Source: Isoetes taiwanensis (taxonomy: Eukaryota; Streptophyta; Lycopodiopsida; Isoetales; Isoetaceae). From it: a stretch of DNA of 64,000 bases. Under the pieces are notes generated by a model. It worked only from the letters and a program-made list of their open reading frames with translations, did not search any database and had not been told where the DNA came from. How positions within the stretch are numbered: position 1 is the stretch's first letter; each line of letters opens with the position of its first letter. Of the stretch, positions 1 to 11,902 are shown piece by piece. The stretch spans positions 124,001 to 188,000 of the forward strand of contig JAJEKV010000325.1 of NCBI GenBank assembly GCA_021234155.1, given 5' to 3'. The position numbers were made by a program, and so were the translations under genes.

Positions 1-506
1 AAGAGGAGGATTGGGGGTCCTCGTTCTCCTTCTACCTTTGAATTTGTAACCTCCTTCTCATTTTGCCGTCCTTCAAGGAAAAAGGGGACAGAGGAAAGGA
101 AGGCACATTAAAACGTATTGAGCTCCATCAGTACCAATAGCTTTTGGATCAAAACTAGGAAACAAAGGAAAAATTAAAAAAGCAAACCCAAAACTTCATA
201 TAAAACTCAACATGACGAGTTAGGTCTAGATAAATAAGCATAGAGCAAATTTCCGTATATTGTTCACTCATAATAGATAGATAGATAGATAGTACATTGA
301 AGTCTTTCCATGTGCATTAGTTTTCAATACAAAGTAACTCTTGGAGCAAAGCAAGACAACAAAGGGAAAAAACCCGAAAACTTCATATAAAACTATGTAA
401 AAGGTCTAGATACAATAGATGGCTAGGGTGATTAGTGAGTGACTTTCTAGTAAAGATTGGGAAGCAAAAAAGCAGCAAGGTGATAAAAATCTTGAAGCTT
501 ATTTTC
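1..506. other. Non-coding flank downstream of the TPD1-like exon
   Basis: No supported gene. The stretch is A-rich, with short repeats of the type cttcatataaaact (near 194 and 380) and a small ATAG microsatellite. It would be the 3-prime flank or UTR of the minus-strand gene that ends at 507. Confidence 0.5.
273..292. repeat. ATAG microsatellite
   Basis: Five tandem copies of ATAG, read directly. Confidence 0.9.
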
Positions 507-861
507 TTAAGAAAACGAAGCATAGACACAATTGAGAGGGAGCTCGTTGTCATTGCCATAGCCAAATTTGATATGAGAATGGGGAGGAATAGGGCCACCA
601 TTTAAGACAATACAGAGGCCGTTTGCAGCCGTCCGATGAAGGGAGTCGAAGGGCGGCCGACGGCCCGATGGCGCGAAGGATTTGCAGTTGAAAATTATGT
701 CCGTCGCCGGGCAGTTGCACGTGTTCGTCACCGATACCGTCCATTGCGACACCAGATCTTTTGACGGCCCCGATGGCACCGACCTGTGCACCACCGCTCT
801 CTTCGGTGGCTCGTAGCTGCACTCTTGCGTTATCACTATATTTTCTTCGCTGCACACACAC
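507..861 (-). CDS. TPD1-like secreted protein, terminal exon
   Basis: The reading frame gives about 116 residues that fit the plant TPD1/TPD1-like family: small secreted cysteine-rich proteins whose founder is the ligand of the EMS1 receptor kinase in anther tapetum specification. Visible family features are the order CS-x3-I-x-I-x-Q near the start, then WTVSVTNTCNCPATDI, an F-N-C-K-S-F step, a GLC-x-V-x-N-GGPI block and a hydrophobic tail ending at the stop codon at 507. No ATG starts this frame; its first codon is GTG inside a run that looks like a splice acceptor (reading the minus strand, ...AAACAG then GTGTGTGTGCAG then CGAAG). I infer that a first exon with the signal peptide lies upstream at higher coordinates, but I could not identify it. 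The domain call is fairly secure; the exon boundary and whether the gene works are not. Confidence 0.65.
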
Positions 862-883
862 CTGTTTTTGTCTGCACAATGTG

Positions 884-2900
884 GTGATAACGTAACCGCA
901 TATCAGCCAATTTTTTTGGTGATAACCTATGCCAGTATCACATCCTCAATCAGTAGTAGCAGCTACCCAACAAAATCCAATCTTAACCCAATCATCCCAC
1001 TCAACATATAAACCTTTATAGCCTGTGATCTATATCACATTTCAGTCTTCTGTAGTTAACATTATATTAACATAACATAAGATCATCATATCAGAATAAC
1101 AACCACCCAATAACATACCATCCTAACTCAAGCATCCCACTCAACTTCTCGACCTTTATAGCCTGTGTGGACCCGACTTTGCTAGATCCACAGTACACAC
1201 TCTACAAACACCTGATTTTGGACCAATTTCCTAACACCATATCACATATTAGCAACAGTTCTAAACTACATATGAACCTTTATAGCCTGTGAGTGTGGAC
1301 CCTCCCTTACTTTCTATTGCAGCCTTGGAACCCATCAAGATCGACAGTAAACACGCCAGAACCAGCTGTTTTTGGATCATCCTGATCTGATCCGAGCAAT
1401 AAATCTGCAACTTGAACAGAACAGACCCTCAAAGCGCCTTCCTTTTCCTCGCAGTCAATATACTTGCAGAATGCAGACAAAATAAGCTCCTGGAATTGGC
1501 ACCTTTTCTTTTGGCGCAGTATGAATAAGAAAAAGCTTAGATTCTGCAGGGTGTGGATATGAAGGTCCCACATAAATCTGAGGAAATGATGCAAAATTTG
1601 AACCCTCGATTTTTAGTTTGACTACGCGTCAAATCAGGGGCCCTTTATCGTTTGGCATTCCCGTGCTTTTGTAGCTGCCAGCTATGGAGCTTAGTTTACA
1701 GTTGCTCACACCAAACGTACCACCTATTTTTTAGTCTCGTGCCAGTGAACAGTGCTGATTGCAGAACCCATTATCACCTTGGATGCTGCGCCCTAAGACT
1801 TGTGTCTAGGTTGGTCATGACGAGTTCAGTAGTCACTTGATTGACTTGTTTGACTGATTCATTTTTTTCATATCCTGCTACAAAAGACGTGCAAGCAATA
1901 CCTTACCTCCTTCACTTAGATAAGAAGAGAAATATAAACATTACTTTGTTTAGAGTTGGAAGTGTTTGGTACAAGAGTTTCCTTTGAGTATCTTATACCT
2001 TAGAATGAACTTGTTCACAACCTAGTCTACATAGGGAATCATCACCAAGTATTGATACTTGGTCCCTTTGTCAAAAGTAAGCACTCCATCATAGTTGTAG
2101 ACTAGCTTGTAAGTTTCCCCTAGTGCTAGTATACATGAAGGTTGCTAGGTCAACATCTATATGTGGAACATTCAAAGGCCTTAACTCCTCCTTCCATCAG
2201 TTTAAAGCCCCTTATTATATAGTATTTCTCATACTTTTTACACTAGGCCGCCTAGAGGTAAAGTGGTCAGCATTTACCTCGATTTTTAAGAGAAACTATT
2301 GATGCACTACAACTTGTGCATGTGTGAACGATTATAAGTTATGCCTCTTCAAGTTATATTTGCTCCCACTTGATGACTTTTGAAAGAAACAACAATAAAC
2401 CTCATATAGTATATGAGGCTTTTTAGCATAAATAAAATCCCTTTTCTTACTTTTATTATAAAAGAAATGATGAATTCAAAATATTCTTGGAATAAGATGT
2501 GAAATTGTTTGTCCAAACATTTCCATCCACAACATTATGACAACTACAACACTCACATGGTCCTACCTCATATAATTTGTCATTTGAGAAAAGGCAATGC
2601 CATTACACCTCATATTGGCAACACACTTTTGTACTATAAAATGAAGAATTATCAAGCATAATTATAAGTTTGACCTAGTATCTTTCTTGTAGTAGTTAAT
2701 CTAATAACCTTCAAGTAGTGTTCTATATTACCATTATCCTTATTCCCATTGAACATACCAAATCTATAGTGCCTTTAGTATGATGGGTACTAGGTAATCA
2801 AACTAGACAATCGCATGTAGCAGTTCTTCAGATTATCACCTAACAAGGCTCTTCATCTTGATCACATGTTCAAATTTAGGGTTTCACGAAATTTATTTCT
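884..2900. other. Intergenic or intronic DNA with a thrice-repeated 16-mer
   Basis: No gene recognised. The 16-mer ACCTTTATAGCCTGTG occurs three times as a direct repeat, near 1012, 1152 and 1276. The first two copies sit in a longer similar context (atcccactcaac before them). The stretch may hold the missing first exon of the TPD1-like gene. Confidence 0.4.
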
Positions 2901-2906
2901 TTACTT

Positions 2907-2946
2907 TCTAACTAACTAACTAACTAATCAACCAACTAACTAACTA
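2907..2946. repeat. CTAA microsatellite, interrupted
   Basis: About ten units of CTAA with one interruption (atcaacc) in the middle, read directly. Confidence 0.85.
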
Positions 2947-3653
2947 TTAGTAATGAGTTTAGGTTGTAACCTTTCAAAATATGCTCCCCTTCCCCAAAGG
3001 GGAAAACAAAACCAAAGGTGGAGCTTTATTATTCAAAAGAATGGAAATAGTACATGGGGTCTTTGAAAATATATGAATTTTAGAGACGTTGCAATTAAAA
3101 ATGCGAAGCAACAAGAACTGACAAAAGAAGGAGAAAGAAGTTGGTGCCAGCGCTTTCAATTAAGAACGAAGAAGCTCGAAGCTCTTCTTTGGGTGATCTT
3201 ACAGGCTCTAGAAAGAGGGAAATAGCATTAGAGAAAATCCGAAGTCTCCAACGGGCCCTAAGAAATTATAAATTATTTTCATTATATTTTCTTGTTAAAT
3301 ATAATATGGGGCTATGGGTCAATTTTTTGCATTAATAATGCAAATCTGTGATATCTTTTCCACCCCCATTTCAAATCTCTTATTCCTTTTGATGCTCCCC
3401 TGCTGCTACGTGGATGCCAAGTTCGTGTGGGTTAGCTGGGGAGATCTTCCCTTCTCGTGAACTGAAGCTCCGTAGCCGCCTGCTTTTGTTTAGGATCCAC
3501 CAACCCACTATAAACCAAAATCAATGGCATAAGAAGTCCATAACAGATCCGAGTGCTGCCTTTTGGATCCAAAATTCGGTCGTGCATACCCACCTGATCC
3601 ATGAGTCAACTCCTTCCTCCATCCGATCTGCTTTGATGTTTTCACATATGAAC

Positions 3654-3731
3654 TTCAAATTCAAATTCAAATTCAAATTCAAATTCAAATTCAAATTCAA
3701 ATTCAAATTCAAATTCAAATTCAAATTCAAA
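3654..3731. repeat. TTCAAA hexanucleotide microsatellite
   Basis: Thirteen uninterrupted copies of the 6-mer TTCAAA (78 bp). Both strands stay open and give alternating Phe-Lys or Asn-Leu runs, which are an artefact of the repeat and not a protein. The array ends exactly where a Helitron-like 3-prime terminus begins. Confidence 0.95.
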
Positions 3732-3800
3732 CTAGAAACGTGTGCCCGGTGATGCCGGGCATTGGTTGTGGACGTGTGGAATGAGTAGATATAACAGGGT
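3732..3800 (-). mobile_element. Helitron-like 3-prime terminus, copy 1
   Basis: On the minus strand this end reads: hairpin GCCCGGC/GCCGGGC (3744-3760 on the plus strand), an 11-nt spacer, then CTAG followed by T. A subterminal hairpin about 11 nt before a CTRR end, inserted between A and T with no TSD, is the known Helitron 3-prime signature. A second near-identical terminus lies at 53,317 and a decayed one at 47,367. The body would extend to higher coordinates; I could not place its 5-prime TC end. Confidence 0.55.
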
Positions 3801-6800
3801 TTTAGGTGGAACTAAAAGCACTAAGTATATTCTTGTTTATAGATGTAAGAAGAGTGTCAGGCATTAGCTGGAGATAAGTACAAAGAATAAACAACATGGG
3901 GCGAAAGAGCATTTGTAGACGTAATGGAGTCCATCCAGTTTACGGTATTGCTTCAGGGTTTTGTAGAAGATTGCAAATCTAATGCTTGGTCAATGAAATT
4001 GCATTTATAAGGTGTAGTAGATCCTATTAGCATATATCGCAATTTAAGGATGTTATCATTCGACTTATTCATTTGTTTTTGTTTCATAATGTTGGGGTGG
4101 AGGAACATTTCACCTATTTCATGCCCATCATAAATTAAAAAGTATCTTATGACGTAAGCCAAACGACCAAATATGTTAGACTTTTGATTCGTATGCCTGT
4201 GGTTGCACCATGTGGCTCCTACCAACCCTCGAACAACTAAATTTTTTCTTCCCCCATCCATTACATGGGAGAAGGTTTCCCAGGAGGCTCTTACACAGGA
4301 TGCGGACTGGCTCGTCCTAGGGGTTCGCCAACTACTTGCCTCGAGTAAGGTCCCCGCCATAAAACCCAATTTTAGAATGGCAAATCCACCATTATAATTG
4401 TCTCCATCTCTAAAAGATGCTTAATACATAGTGATGATGTTATGCTATCTAAACACACATCCCAAACCCTAACCTAGATTTGTGTGATGACATGGTAAAT
4501 ATCATTGCATGCTCCATTCATGTTACATTCTTTCAGTTCTTCAAGGTTAATGATGTGATAAATCCTTGAACCAACCTTAAATTCTAAACCCTAAAACCGT
4601 AAAACCCTATGCCATAACGTGTGACTTTCACATGTTTAACATGTATATATACACATAATTATTTAATGTGATCCTATAACAAAATAGTTTTCAATAATAT
4701 AAGAAAATCCATATGGAACAAAGGTGTGGGGATAATGGGCCAAGGAGAGGGGAAAAGCAAGTTGTATCAGGTTAACCTAATGTTTGCATTAAGGTTTGCT
4801 TTGTCAATCTATATACAATTCATTATTGTCACCTTTCACTTCCAAACACCAAATCCAGCACAATATTGTAAAACTTTAAAACAAAAGTACTTGAAACCCT
4901 TGTGAATAAAATAGAAACCAATGATTAAAAGCTCAATATTGCTACTTCCAAACAAACAAAAAAGAACACCCCTAAACCCTTGGTGAGTAATTACGAAAAC
5001 CCATGATTACAGAAGCTCATATTTGCTACTTCCAAAGAAGCAACATAGAACTTGAATATAACATGCCCAAAGCCATCCAAAAATTTCCATTTTCCATATG
5101 GTAGAAAGCACCATGCTGAAATCTAATTTGTAAAGCACCGATGCATTTTTTTGTGCAATTTCATGGAAAATTGCATCAGTTTGGCTAGAGATCATTCTCA
5201 TTTACATGATCAGGAATAATGAAGCTTGAACTTTATTGCTTGTTATATGAAGCCCAATGCTGAAATCCAATTTGTTAAGAACTGATGTTACATTCTTTTA
5301 TGCAATTTTTTGATGCACATGATCCTTCATGGAAAATCGCATGAGACTGGGCTAGAGGTTACGTTTCTCTTTTACAAAATTAAGATAAATGAGGTTTGAC
5401 ATTTGTCGCTTGTTGCATGAGCCCATTCTTTAACACAGTGCTACATCCATGCCAACAAAACTATTATTAGCCCATAATGCCCATGCATCCCAACCTAATT
5501 TACACAATTGATTACACATTAGATAGTTAATTATCTTATAATAGTCATAGCTAAATCAGCATAACTGAATGTAACTGGGACATTATGTACTTTCGTATTA
5601 AATATGAGCATGCAGGCTACAAACAACCAGGAGCAGCAAAGAAATTTTCACTTAGCACTATAAGCCTTATAGATTTCTAGAGAACACAATACAACTATAC
5701 CTCGAAAACCTTAGAAAACTGGAATAGCAAATGAGAATGCAACTCATAGCAGAAGTTAAACATTCCTCCTACATCAAGCAAGCATGTCCATAGAGAATTG
5801 ACATTTGTTGATTTTATTCCCACTTGCATAAATGCATTGCAAATTGCATCTTATTTTGATAGTCTAAGATAAGCAACCAGCATAGAATTTCAAAGCAAGA
5901 TTTGTTCCAACGACTTACATTTTGGAATGCCTTCATATGATTGCAACATGCATCAGCAGCCCCAACAATTGTGAGTGCTGGCAAACAAATGGTTGATTGG
6001 ACTCTCGTGTTGCACCACTCTAGCTCCTATGATGTTGTCAATTGCATGGTGGGCAATCGCATTACCAGTTCAAAATGCAACTCCTGTTCATAGCTGCTGA
6101 ATTAACAATCTAAAGCAATACCATCCCAAAATAAAAGAGAAGATAACACAAAACATGCATATCTTGAAGGCATACTTAAATAAGCTCCAAGCTGAGACTT
6201 AGAGATAAAAGAAGTCCTTGTTGGTACTCAACCATTACAATGATTAGATATGCTTAGACATATCTGCCCTGGGCATGATAACGAAAACAATGAATTCATT
6301 TGTATATCGTATATTTCCAATATCAACAATGCACACTAAAGAACAAAGTACATTAATAATGCAAATCTGCGAAAAAGATGAATTATTACCTTTGTTGATC
6401 GATTTCGCAAATAGTAGGGCTGCCCATCATTAGATTGGGATCGCAAAGATGGATGTTATTTGCTCGAACTGTTTTAAAAAAATGGTAATCCAGCCAAAGA
6501 TTCTTGCAAGAAAGAAACTTCAAGATATATAATTCCATAAACAAAGAGGGAGAAAAGAAAGATGTGCAGAAGGTTGAACCTCGCCCCGCCACTCCAGATC
6601 AAGAATAATAAGAATCCAAGCTGGAAAGCTGATCAAAGGCCAGAAAGAATTTGTAGGTTTTTATCCCGCTGCATGTTTGAGCACCATTACTTGCAATAAA
6701 AGCAAATCGTAAGATTGTGCTTAATCCAAGAAAGAGCTGCATAATAGCGTATGCATTGAAAGAAGGGAATCATTAGCAGAATCATGCCATGCAAGAATAG

Positions 6801-7480
6801 GTCACTCTGAACCAAGTAGACTTTAGAAGCCAATATACTTCCATCCGATTGCCTAAAAGACTTAGCACGATTTGCTATTTTCAGGCTTACACTATCCATT
6901 CAAAACCTACATAAAAGTTTGGCACAGAACTGTACAAAAGAAAGGATTTGTTGTTGTATAGCACTACCTTAATCCCCATAAAAATTGATTGCATCTTCTG
7001 TCTAGTAGCAGAATAAGTTTGCCATCAGCTGCAGCTGCAAATTGACCACTGCCTAAAAAGCAAGGATATAAGAAAGTTTAGTATTAGGAGTCAAGAAATC
7101 AACAAATGCAAATAGCTCTCAAGTATAAAGATTGAAACCACTCATTTCTTGCACATTTTTAATTGAAAATACTTCTGAAAATCGTGTACTTCCAAGAAAA
7201 ATATTATGTGCAAGAAATGATCTTTTAATAGCTCCTAGAAGAATATTATAGAGAAATATTTATAGCGCAGATGTATAGAGAAGACTTGGAGCAGACTTGA
7301 TAGCGAATTTTGTTTCACTTCAATGGTAGTCCGCGCTCGAAATCTGGCCTAGAAAAAATACCCGTGATGGTCAGTAGCAAGTCCATTGTAAAAAGAGATA
7401 ACAGGAATGAAAGAATAACACCAACATTGTTAAAGGATCATAAGCTTCAGTGTGAACGGATCCGCATTCTACATGCCAAC
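3800..7480. other. Long non-coding stretch, no gene seen
   Basis: AT-rich DNA without a supported coding region; all open frames are short and resemble nothing I know. It contains scattered CCCTAAA-like words (around 4460 and 4590-4610). A duplicated stretch carries aagcaccatgctgaaatctaatttg and agcccaatgctgaaatccaatttg at about 5106 and 5252 (period near 145 bp), which looks like an old tandem duplication. Part of it may be body sequence of the Helitron-like element ending at 3732. Confidence 0.45.
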
Positions 7481-7484
7481 AAAA

Positions 7485-7682
7485 TCTCACAAAAACCTAT
7501 CTTCTGCTCTCAAGCGCTGTGAAGAAAGAAAAGAAAAATGTGAGAAGGATTTGCCGCTACAAAGCCATAAACCTCACAAAAGCTACCTTCTGCTCTCAAG
7601 CCCAGACGCAGGGGCATCACCCGCTGCAAAGAAAAGAAAGAAGGATTTGAGGAGTATCTGCCGAGAGCTCTACAAAGCCATT
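7485..7682. repeat. Diverged tandem duplication, about 86-bp period
   Basis: The string CTTCTGCTCTCAAGC occurs at 7501 and again at 7587. Each is followed by an A/G-rich tract (gaaagaaaagaaa, gaaaagaaagaa), then aaggattt and ctacaaagcca, so two diverged copies lie in tandem. Confidence 0.6.
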
Positions 7683-7851
7683 CGATCTTTAATCTGGAAG
7701 GCCGAGGAAGAGGGACGCAGAACGAAGGGAAAAATCGAGATGTAGAAGCCATAAAACTCCAGCGGCAACGTTTTTTTGAAAAAAAAAAAAAGAGTTATAT
7801 CGCCAATGCGACCAAATATTCCCGCATGCGGGAGAGGTAACACCATGCGGG

Positions 7852-7950
7852 AGAGGGAACGCCGCATGCGGCGTTACATGCGGCGTTCCAGGCACGATTA
7901 CCAACACCTTCACATTTTAAAAAAGAAGATTTGAATTCAATAATTCAAAC
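7852..7950. repeat. Dispersed repeat with GCATGC palindromes (pair of 55,898-56,008)
   Basis: The segment beginning GAGGGAACGCCGCATGCG, through a palindromic stretch to CATTTTAAAAAAGAAGA and a TTCAAATT-like tail, is found again with mismatches at 55,898-56,008. Inside it GGAACGCCGCATGC and GCATGCGGCGTTCC are inverted copies that can form a strong hairpin. Just before it (7819-7850) a shorter related word, CATGCGGGAGAGG, appears twice. Confidence 0.6.
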
Positions 7951-7980
7951 TTTGTGCCCTGATAAAAAACCAACAGGATC

Positions 7981-8894
7981 ATGGCCCGAACAGTTGTCCA
8001 TACTCTGTTGCTTCAACTGCTTGCTTCCACTGTTATGGCCCAGATCACAATTAACCTTCCATCAGTTGAATATGCTCAAACTACAAACAAGCGTAGGTCA
8101 ATTTCAGGGCACCTTGAAGATGAGAATGCATTGCACAATTCTGGAGCAAAGCATGCAAATATTTGGGCAAGAGGAGAGATTTACCCAAAGAATCCTATGA
8201 CCGGACATCATCTAGATTTTAATTCGGTTGCCAGCTTAGTAAAGTTTGCTTGTGAAGGTAAATCAGGTTTGCTTGGATATTGCACAAACATGATGCAATA
8301 CAGTGGCCAATTGTTGGCTGAAATTCACAGATTATTAAGGTGCATGCACGAACGAAATGAAGATTTCTGTAATTTAGCAAGAACAAGCATGTCAATGGAA
8401 AATGCAATGAAAGTTAAAGAGAAGACTATCATATAAAAAATGACATATTGCAGCTTGAAGGTGGCAAAACACTTGAGGAAACTTATATGTGCTGAGAAGA
8501 GATTGGTCCGGATGAAGAGGACCTCTCTTGGATGGCGAGAAAGGAAGAAAGGGAAAAAACAATTGAGAACTTGAATATGAGGTGTGGTGCTGTCAAGAGA
8601 AGAATTTATGCAAAACACAAAGAGGCCACACAATGACCAACAGGTTGTCGGGGAAAATGTAGGACATATTGTTAAAACAATTGCTAACAACGATGAGATA
8701 ATTTCCTTGCTTATTGGCCTTAGGAAAAGAGTGCTTGAACATGTGGTTGACGAGATATACTCTAAAATTGATGCATCCAAAGTTCAAGAGGTTTGTGATA
8801 CTACTGGGATTAGTAGACATGGCTACAAGTTGCTGTTCAAGCCATTTTATGATGTTTTGAAGTCATTCAACACAAAGAAAATTGTCATCCCTAG
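7981..8894 (+). pseudogene. 5-prime part of a broken plant gene of unknown function, cut by the chromovirus
   Basis: An ATG at 7981 opens 151 codons. After a stop at 8434 the same protein seems to go on in another frame as a charged, coiled-coil-like stretch (about 8440-8620), and from 8600 in a third frame to about 8894 with a well-formed helix-rich segment (KTIANNDEIISLLIGLRKR). The N-terminus is hydrophobic and could pass for a signal peptide, but the rest has no secretory character. The chromovirus TSD CCTAG ends at 8894, and the sequence after the other TSD copy (31,896 on) carries on the same protein in frame, so this is one gene interrupted by insertion. I do not recognise a named domain. 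My impression, not checkable here, is that it is a repeat-borne family found in many copies in some plant genomes. Stops, frameshifts and the 23-kb insertion make it a pseudogene. Confidence 0.6.
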
Positions 8895-10438
8895 TGTGAC
8901 GTTCCAGCACAGTATACGGTCCCAGGACGTGTACTATACTGCATCGTCACGCGTACACGCCATCCCGATTGACGTGTACGCTGACGTGTAGCTAAGCAAG
9001 TAGTACCCTAGGGGACAACTTGCAAGTGTGTGCACATTTATTCATGTGTACACTTTAGCCCACTTAATTAATATAGGTAAGTGGGCTACACCCATTTATC
9101 CCACATGCTCAAGGGTTGATGGAAACCCTAGCCCTAACTTATAGCCTATATAAGGCACCCGAAACCCTAACTTTCCATTGTCGTCCACAGCCTTCTAGAA
9201 CTCCGTTTCGCTTGCTCCAAGAGCCAATCTCGACTCCTGAAGTATGTCTGAGCAGCTTAGCTCATCAGCTTCCCTTTTGGACTTCATCTTCAAGCAGTTC
9301 TGCAGCATGGACGCGTTCAGAGCAGAAGGAGCAAGCCAGGGATCAGGTAATTTGCCAATTCAATAGTCTAATCTGCCTTCCAGGAATAGAGTAAGTAGGT
9401 TTAGCCTATTGAATTGCCCATAGCAGCCATCTAGACCTCTAGATACCAACCCATAACAAAAGAATCTAACTTCTGTGATTTAGATTAAATCTTATTCTTT
9501 AGTTCTTCTATGATATGTATGTGATGATGATCTCTGTGGAATCATTGTATTGGGAAGGGGGGGTAGAGGCCTTAAAAGCCTAGTAGTCGATGCTCCTAGC
9601 TAGTCCTCTTAATGCACTATTAAATTCGGCCTGTGTACAAGAGCCACACCTGGTTGTGGGTGGAGGGCCAGACTGGCTTACAAGGAGGTTCATGTCCTGA
9701 CTCATCATGTCCCTCTGGTAGTAAAGCCTATCGGGGACTATAGTGCACTAGACCTAATGCTCACCCTGCGTGTGGGCTTTGCATGGGTTCGACACTCTTG
9801 GGGTGGTGTACACCTTCCATGGAGTTCGGTCCGAGTGCAAGGCGGTGGCCCTCTAGTCACCTTGAGTCAAGATGCCAACCTCCGGTGGGAGTAATCCCAC
9901 CGCCCCATCAAACCGGGAGATGCAACCCGTGAGTAGCCCCTCAGCGCCACGATCCGGCTGGCTGGATCCAGGGTCCCAAGACTTATCAACCTACGCAAGG
10001 TGTGCATGTGAGGGGCGGATGGAGTGGACTACCCTAAGCCATGTTCTTATGCCGCCCAAATCCATTTGCCATGAATTTCGCCCGCAATGACTGAGGCCCA
10101 TGCCGCCGGGCCATCCCTCTTGAGTTTGAGCCTTGGGTAGTATCTCCATATGTGATGTACTGATCTCTGTCTATGCAGATATGTGGTGAGCCATCCTTCG
10201 TGATGGTCATGTGATGTTGATGTATGTATACTAACACGTATGTTACGCTTCGCGGGTAGGTAGGCCCCCGAGGGAGACGAGGGGGGTAAAATGATCCGAT
10301 CATTCTTCCCAATGGAACTTCGTCAAGGTTGCGCGTGATACGTGGAGGGCCTTGTATCGGCATGGAGCTGGTATGGGGATGAACTCTGTTCAGTATCACG
10401 GTGAGTGCACCGTGATAATCACAGTAGGGGACGCCACA
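8895..10438 (+). repeat. 5-prime LTR of the chromovirus
   Basis: Starts TGTGACGTTCCAGCACAG and ends ACGCCACA. It aligns along its whole length with 26,930-31,895 once the hAT element there is removed. The two LTRs differ by many substitutions and small indels, and the 3-prime copy has an additional 48-bp tandem duplication. A GTGCAC-centred inverted repeat (CACGGTGAGTGCACCGTG) lies close to the LTR end. Confidence 0.92.
9147..9153 (+). promoter_or_regulatory. LTR TATA box
   Basis: TATATAA in the context CCTATATAAGGCACC, about 250 bp into the LTR. It is conserved at 27,230-27,236 in the 3-prime LTR. It is the likely core promoter of the element, with transcription expected to start some 30 bp downstream. 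Confidence 0.55.
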
Positions 10439-10452
10439 AAGTGGTATCGAGC
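10439..10452 (+). other. Primer-binding site, initiator tRNA-Met type
   Basis: TGGTATCGAGC starts three bases after the LTR. It matches the usual tRNA-iMet PBS except for one missing A. It marks the 5-prime LTR boundary and the start of minus-strand DNA synthesis. Confidence 0.8.
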
Positions 10453-10647
10453 AATGTTCTTGGAGACCAAGAGCAAAGCACTGGCCATGCTCCCAGTAGT
10501 ACTAACTTAGTAGAATTCTCAGACCTCGAAAAAGTGGGAAATTTTTTTTTCTCATTTTTTGTAGTTTATGCTAAGTTAGTAACAGTTAGAAGAATTGAAA
10601 ACCAAACTAAAAAGTTGAACTAAATTTTGACCAAGTGTGGAAAATTG

Positions 10648-10710
10648 CTCACGGTATGCGCTAGAGCATCGAACTAAATTTTAGGTCAGGCCCCAAGCGC
10701 ACCCCATGAG
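10648..10710. repeat. Leader hairpin module 1 (63 bp)
   Basis: Starts CTCACGGTATGCGC, ends GCGCACCCCATGAG, and has GAACTAAATTTTAGGTC in the middle. The two halves are imperfect reverse complements, so it can fold into one long hairpin. Three relatives follow at 10,861, 12,513 and 12,717. Confidence 0.8.
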
Positions 10711-10860
10711 TAACCCTACCACATTCACCTTGAAACTTGAAGAATTTGAACAGGATAATATGCTAGATCGAGTTTTAAGGTAAGCTTTAGCTAAATTTGT
10801 ATATCACACCCCTAGGAATATGTCTAGAAGTTATATAATTTAATCTAAAATGCAAAAATG

Positions 10861-10923
10861 CTCATGGTATGCGCCAGAGCCTTGATCTAAATATTAGATC
10901 AGCCCTCTAGCGCACACCATGAG
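10861..10923. repeat. Leader hairpin module 2 (63 bp)
   Basis: Same fold as module 1, starting CTCATGGTATGCGCC and ending CGCACACCATGAG. The central palindrome is TGATCTAAATATTAGATCA. It lies 213 bp after module 1; the spacer has diverged. Confidence 0.8.
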
Positions 10924-11069
10924 TAATTTTACTTAGGAAACTCTAAAGAAAGTACATGTTTTAAGTTAATAGGTGCCTTGACACATGAAAATGAGCAACT
11001 TAGAATTTGACCTAAAATTTGTCAAACTATAAATAGATCCAAACCCCTCTCATTTGTAGACTTTCTGTT

Positions 11070-11902
11070 TAGAAGTTAGCTCCCGCACTTCGAGGCGATT
11101 TTTGGATGCCAGAGCTCCGATTGACGTGAAGTAAAGCATGGCGCCGCACCAAACAAACCGCTTCGGAAGTATCGACCTGGCCGAATGACTCTTAGCGCCC
11201 AAGATAAGAGGCGACATGGGCAGCCTACTTGAGAGCAGCTTCTCGCTCGAGGAGACCAACTTCCATCAGCTGAGGAGAGCACTTCGGACGAGCTACAGGA
11301 GGAGGGATCCGAGAAAGGATCACTAGAAGAACTAGTTGACCTCCAACCAGGAGTTAGATGGAGAAACAGAAGTGGAATCTGAAGGCTCGATAGACGAGGA
11401 GACTCAAAGAGTGTTCGAGCAGATTGAGCAGGAGATACAAGAACAAGAGAGCGCAGAACAAGAGCAGGCTGCCAAGGCACCAAATGAACAGAAGGAGGCC
11501 ACCCCCGAGCCGACCCTCGAACTCGAAGCCTGGATCCAAATGCAGAAAGCGAGGTCACAACGCAAGAAGAGGAGAAAGGCCGAGAAGAAAAGAAAACGAG
11601 AAGAACAGGAGGCGGAGGAGAAGAAGAAACTCAAGGGGAAGGGCAAGGAGGAGCCCAAGAGGAAACTCAAGAAGACCCCAACGACCAAGATCGTCATCAA
11701 GGAACGGCAATCCGACCAGCCACCATCATCTGATGACGAAGATGATGAAGATTACAATCCTTATCAAGAGGTGGGGAGCTCCTCAAACTGGCGGCCGAGG
11801 ATCAACAGGTACAAGCACCCCCACCCTACCCCACATGGGAGAAGGATAAGGACAAAGATCCAAAGAAGCCGACTCGACCTGCCCGGGAGTCGTACGTGGT
11901 AG
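11070..11902 (+). pseudogene. Chromovirus extra reading frame A: highly charged protein
   Basis: The frame from 11,336 to 11,902 (188 codons, no ATG at its start) is dominated by Glu, Gln, Lys and Arg. It has an acidic Gln/Glu-rich first third, a basic middle (RKKRRKAEKKRKR) and an acidic Ser-Asp-Glu patch. Upstream (about 11,240-11,335) another frame gives a similar acidic stretch, and downstream (about 11,820-11,996) a third frame goes on with a Lys/Tyr-rich helix. I read this as one frameshifted protein. Its position is before gag. Coiled-coil propensity is high. I see no known domain; it could be a diverged extra gag-like or accessory product. Antisense frames here are composition shadows. 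Confidence 0.4.

Noticed and set aside
507-879. Second minus-strand frame overlapping the TPD1-like exon
   Set aside because: Shifted-frame shadow with no family similarity; only the frame ending at 507 carries the TPD1 pattern.
3521-3752. Open frames on both strands giving Phe-Lys and Asn-Leu repeats
   Set aside because: They are produced by the 6-bp microsatellite, which has no stop in either strand; no coding evidence outside the array.
7981-8060. Signal peptide of a secreted protein at the start of the split gene
   Set aside because: The first residues are hydrophobic, but the following protein is charged and coiled-coil-like and lacks secretory features; the true start may be elsewhere.
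11076-11700. Antisense frames opposite the charged chromovirus frame
   Set aside because: Ser/Phe/Leu-rich shadows of a Glu/Lys-rich coding strand.
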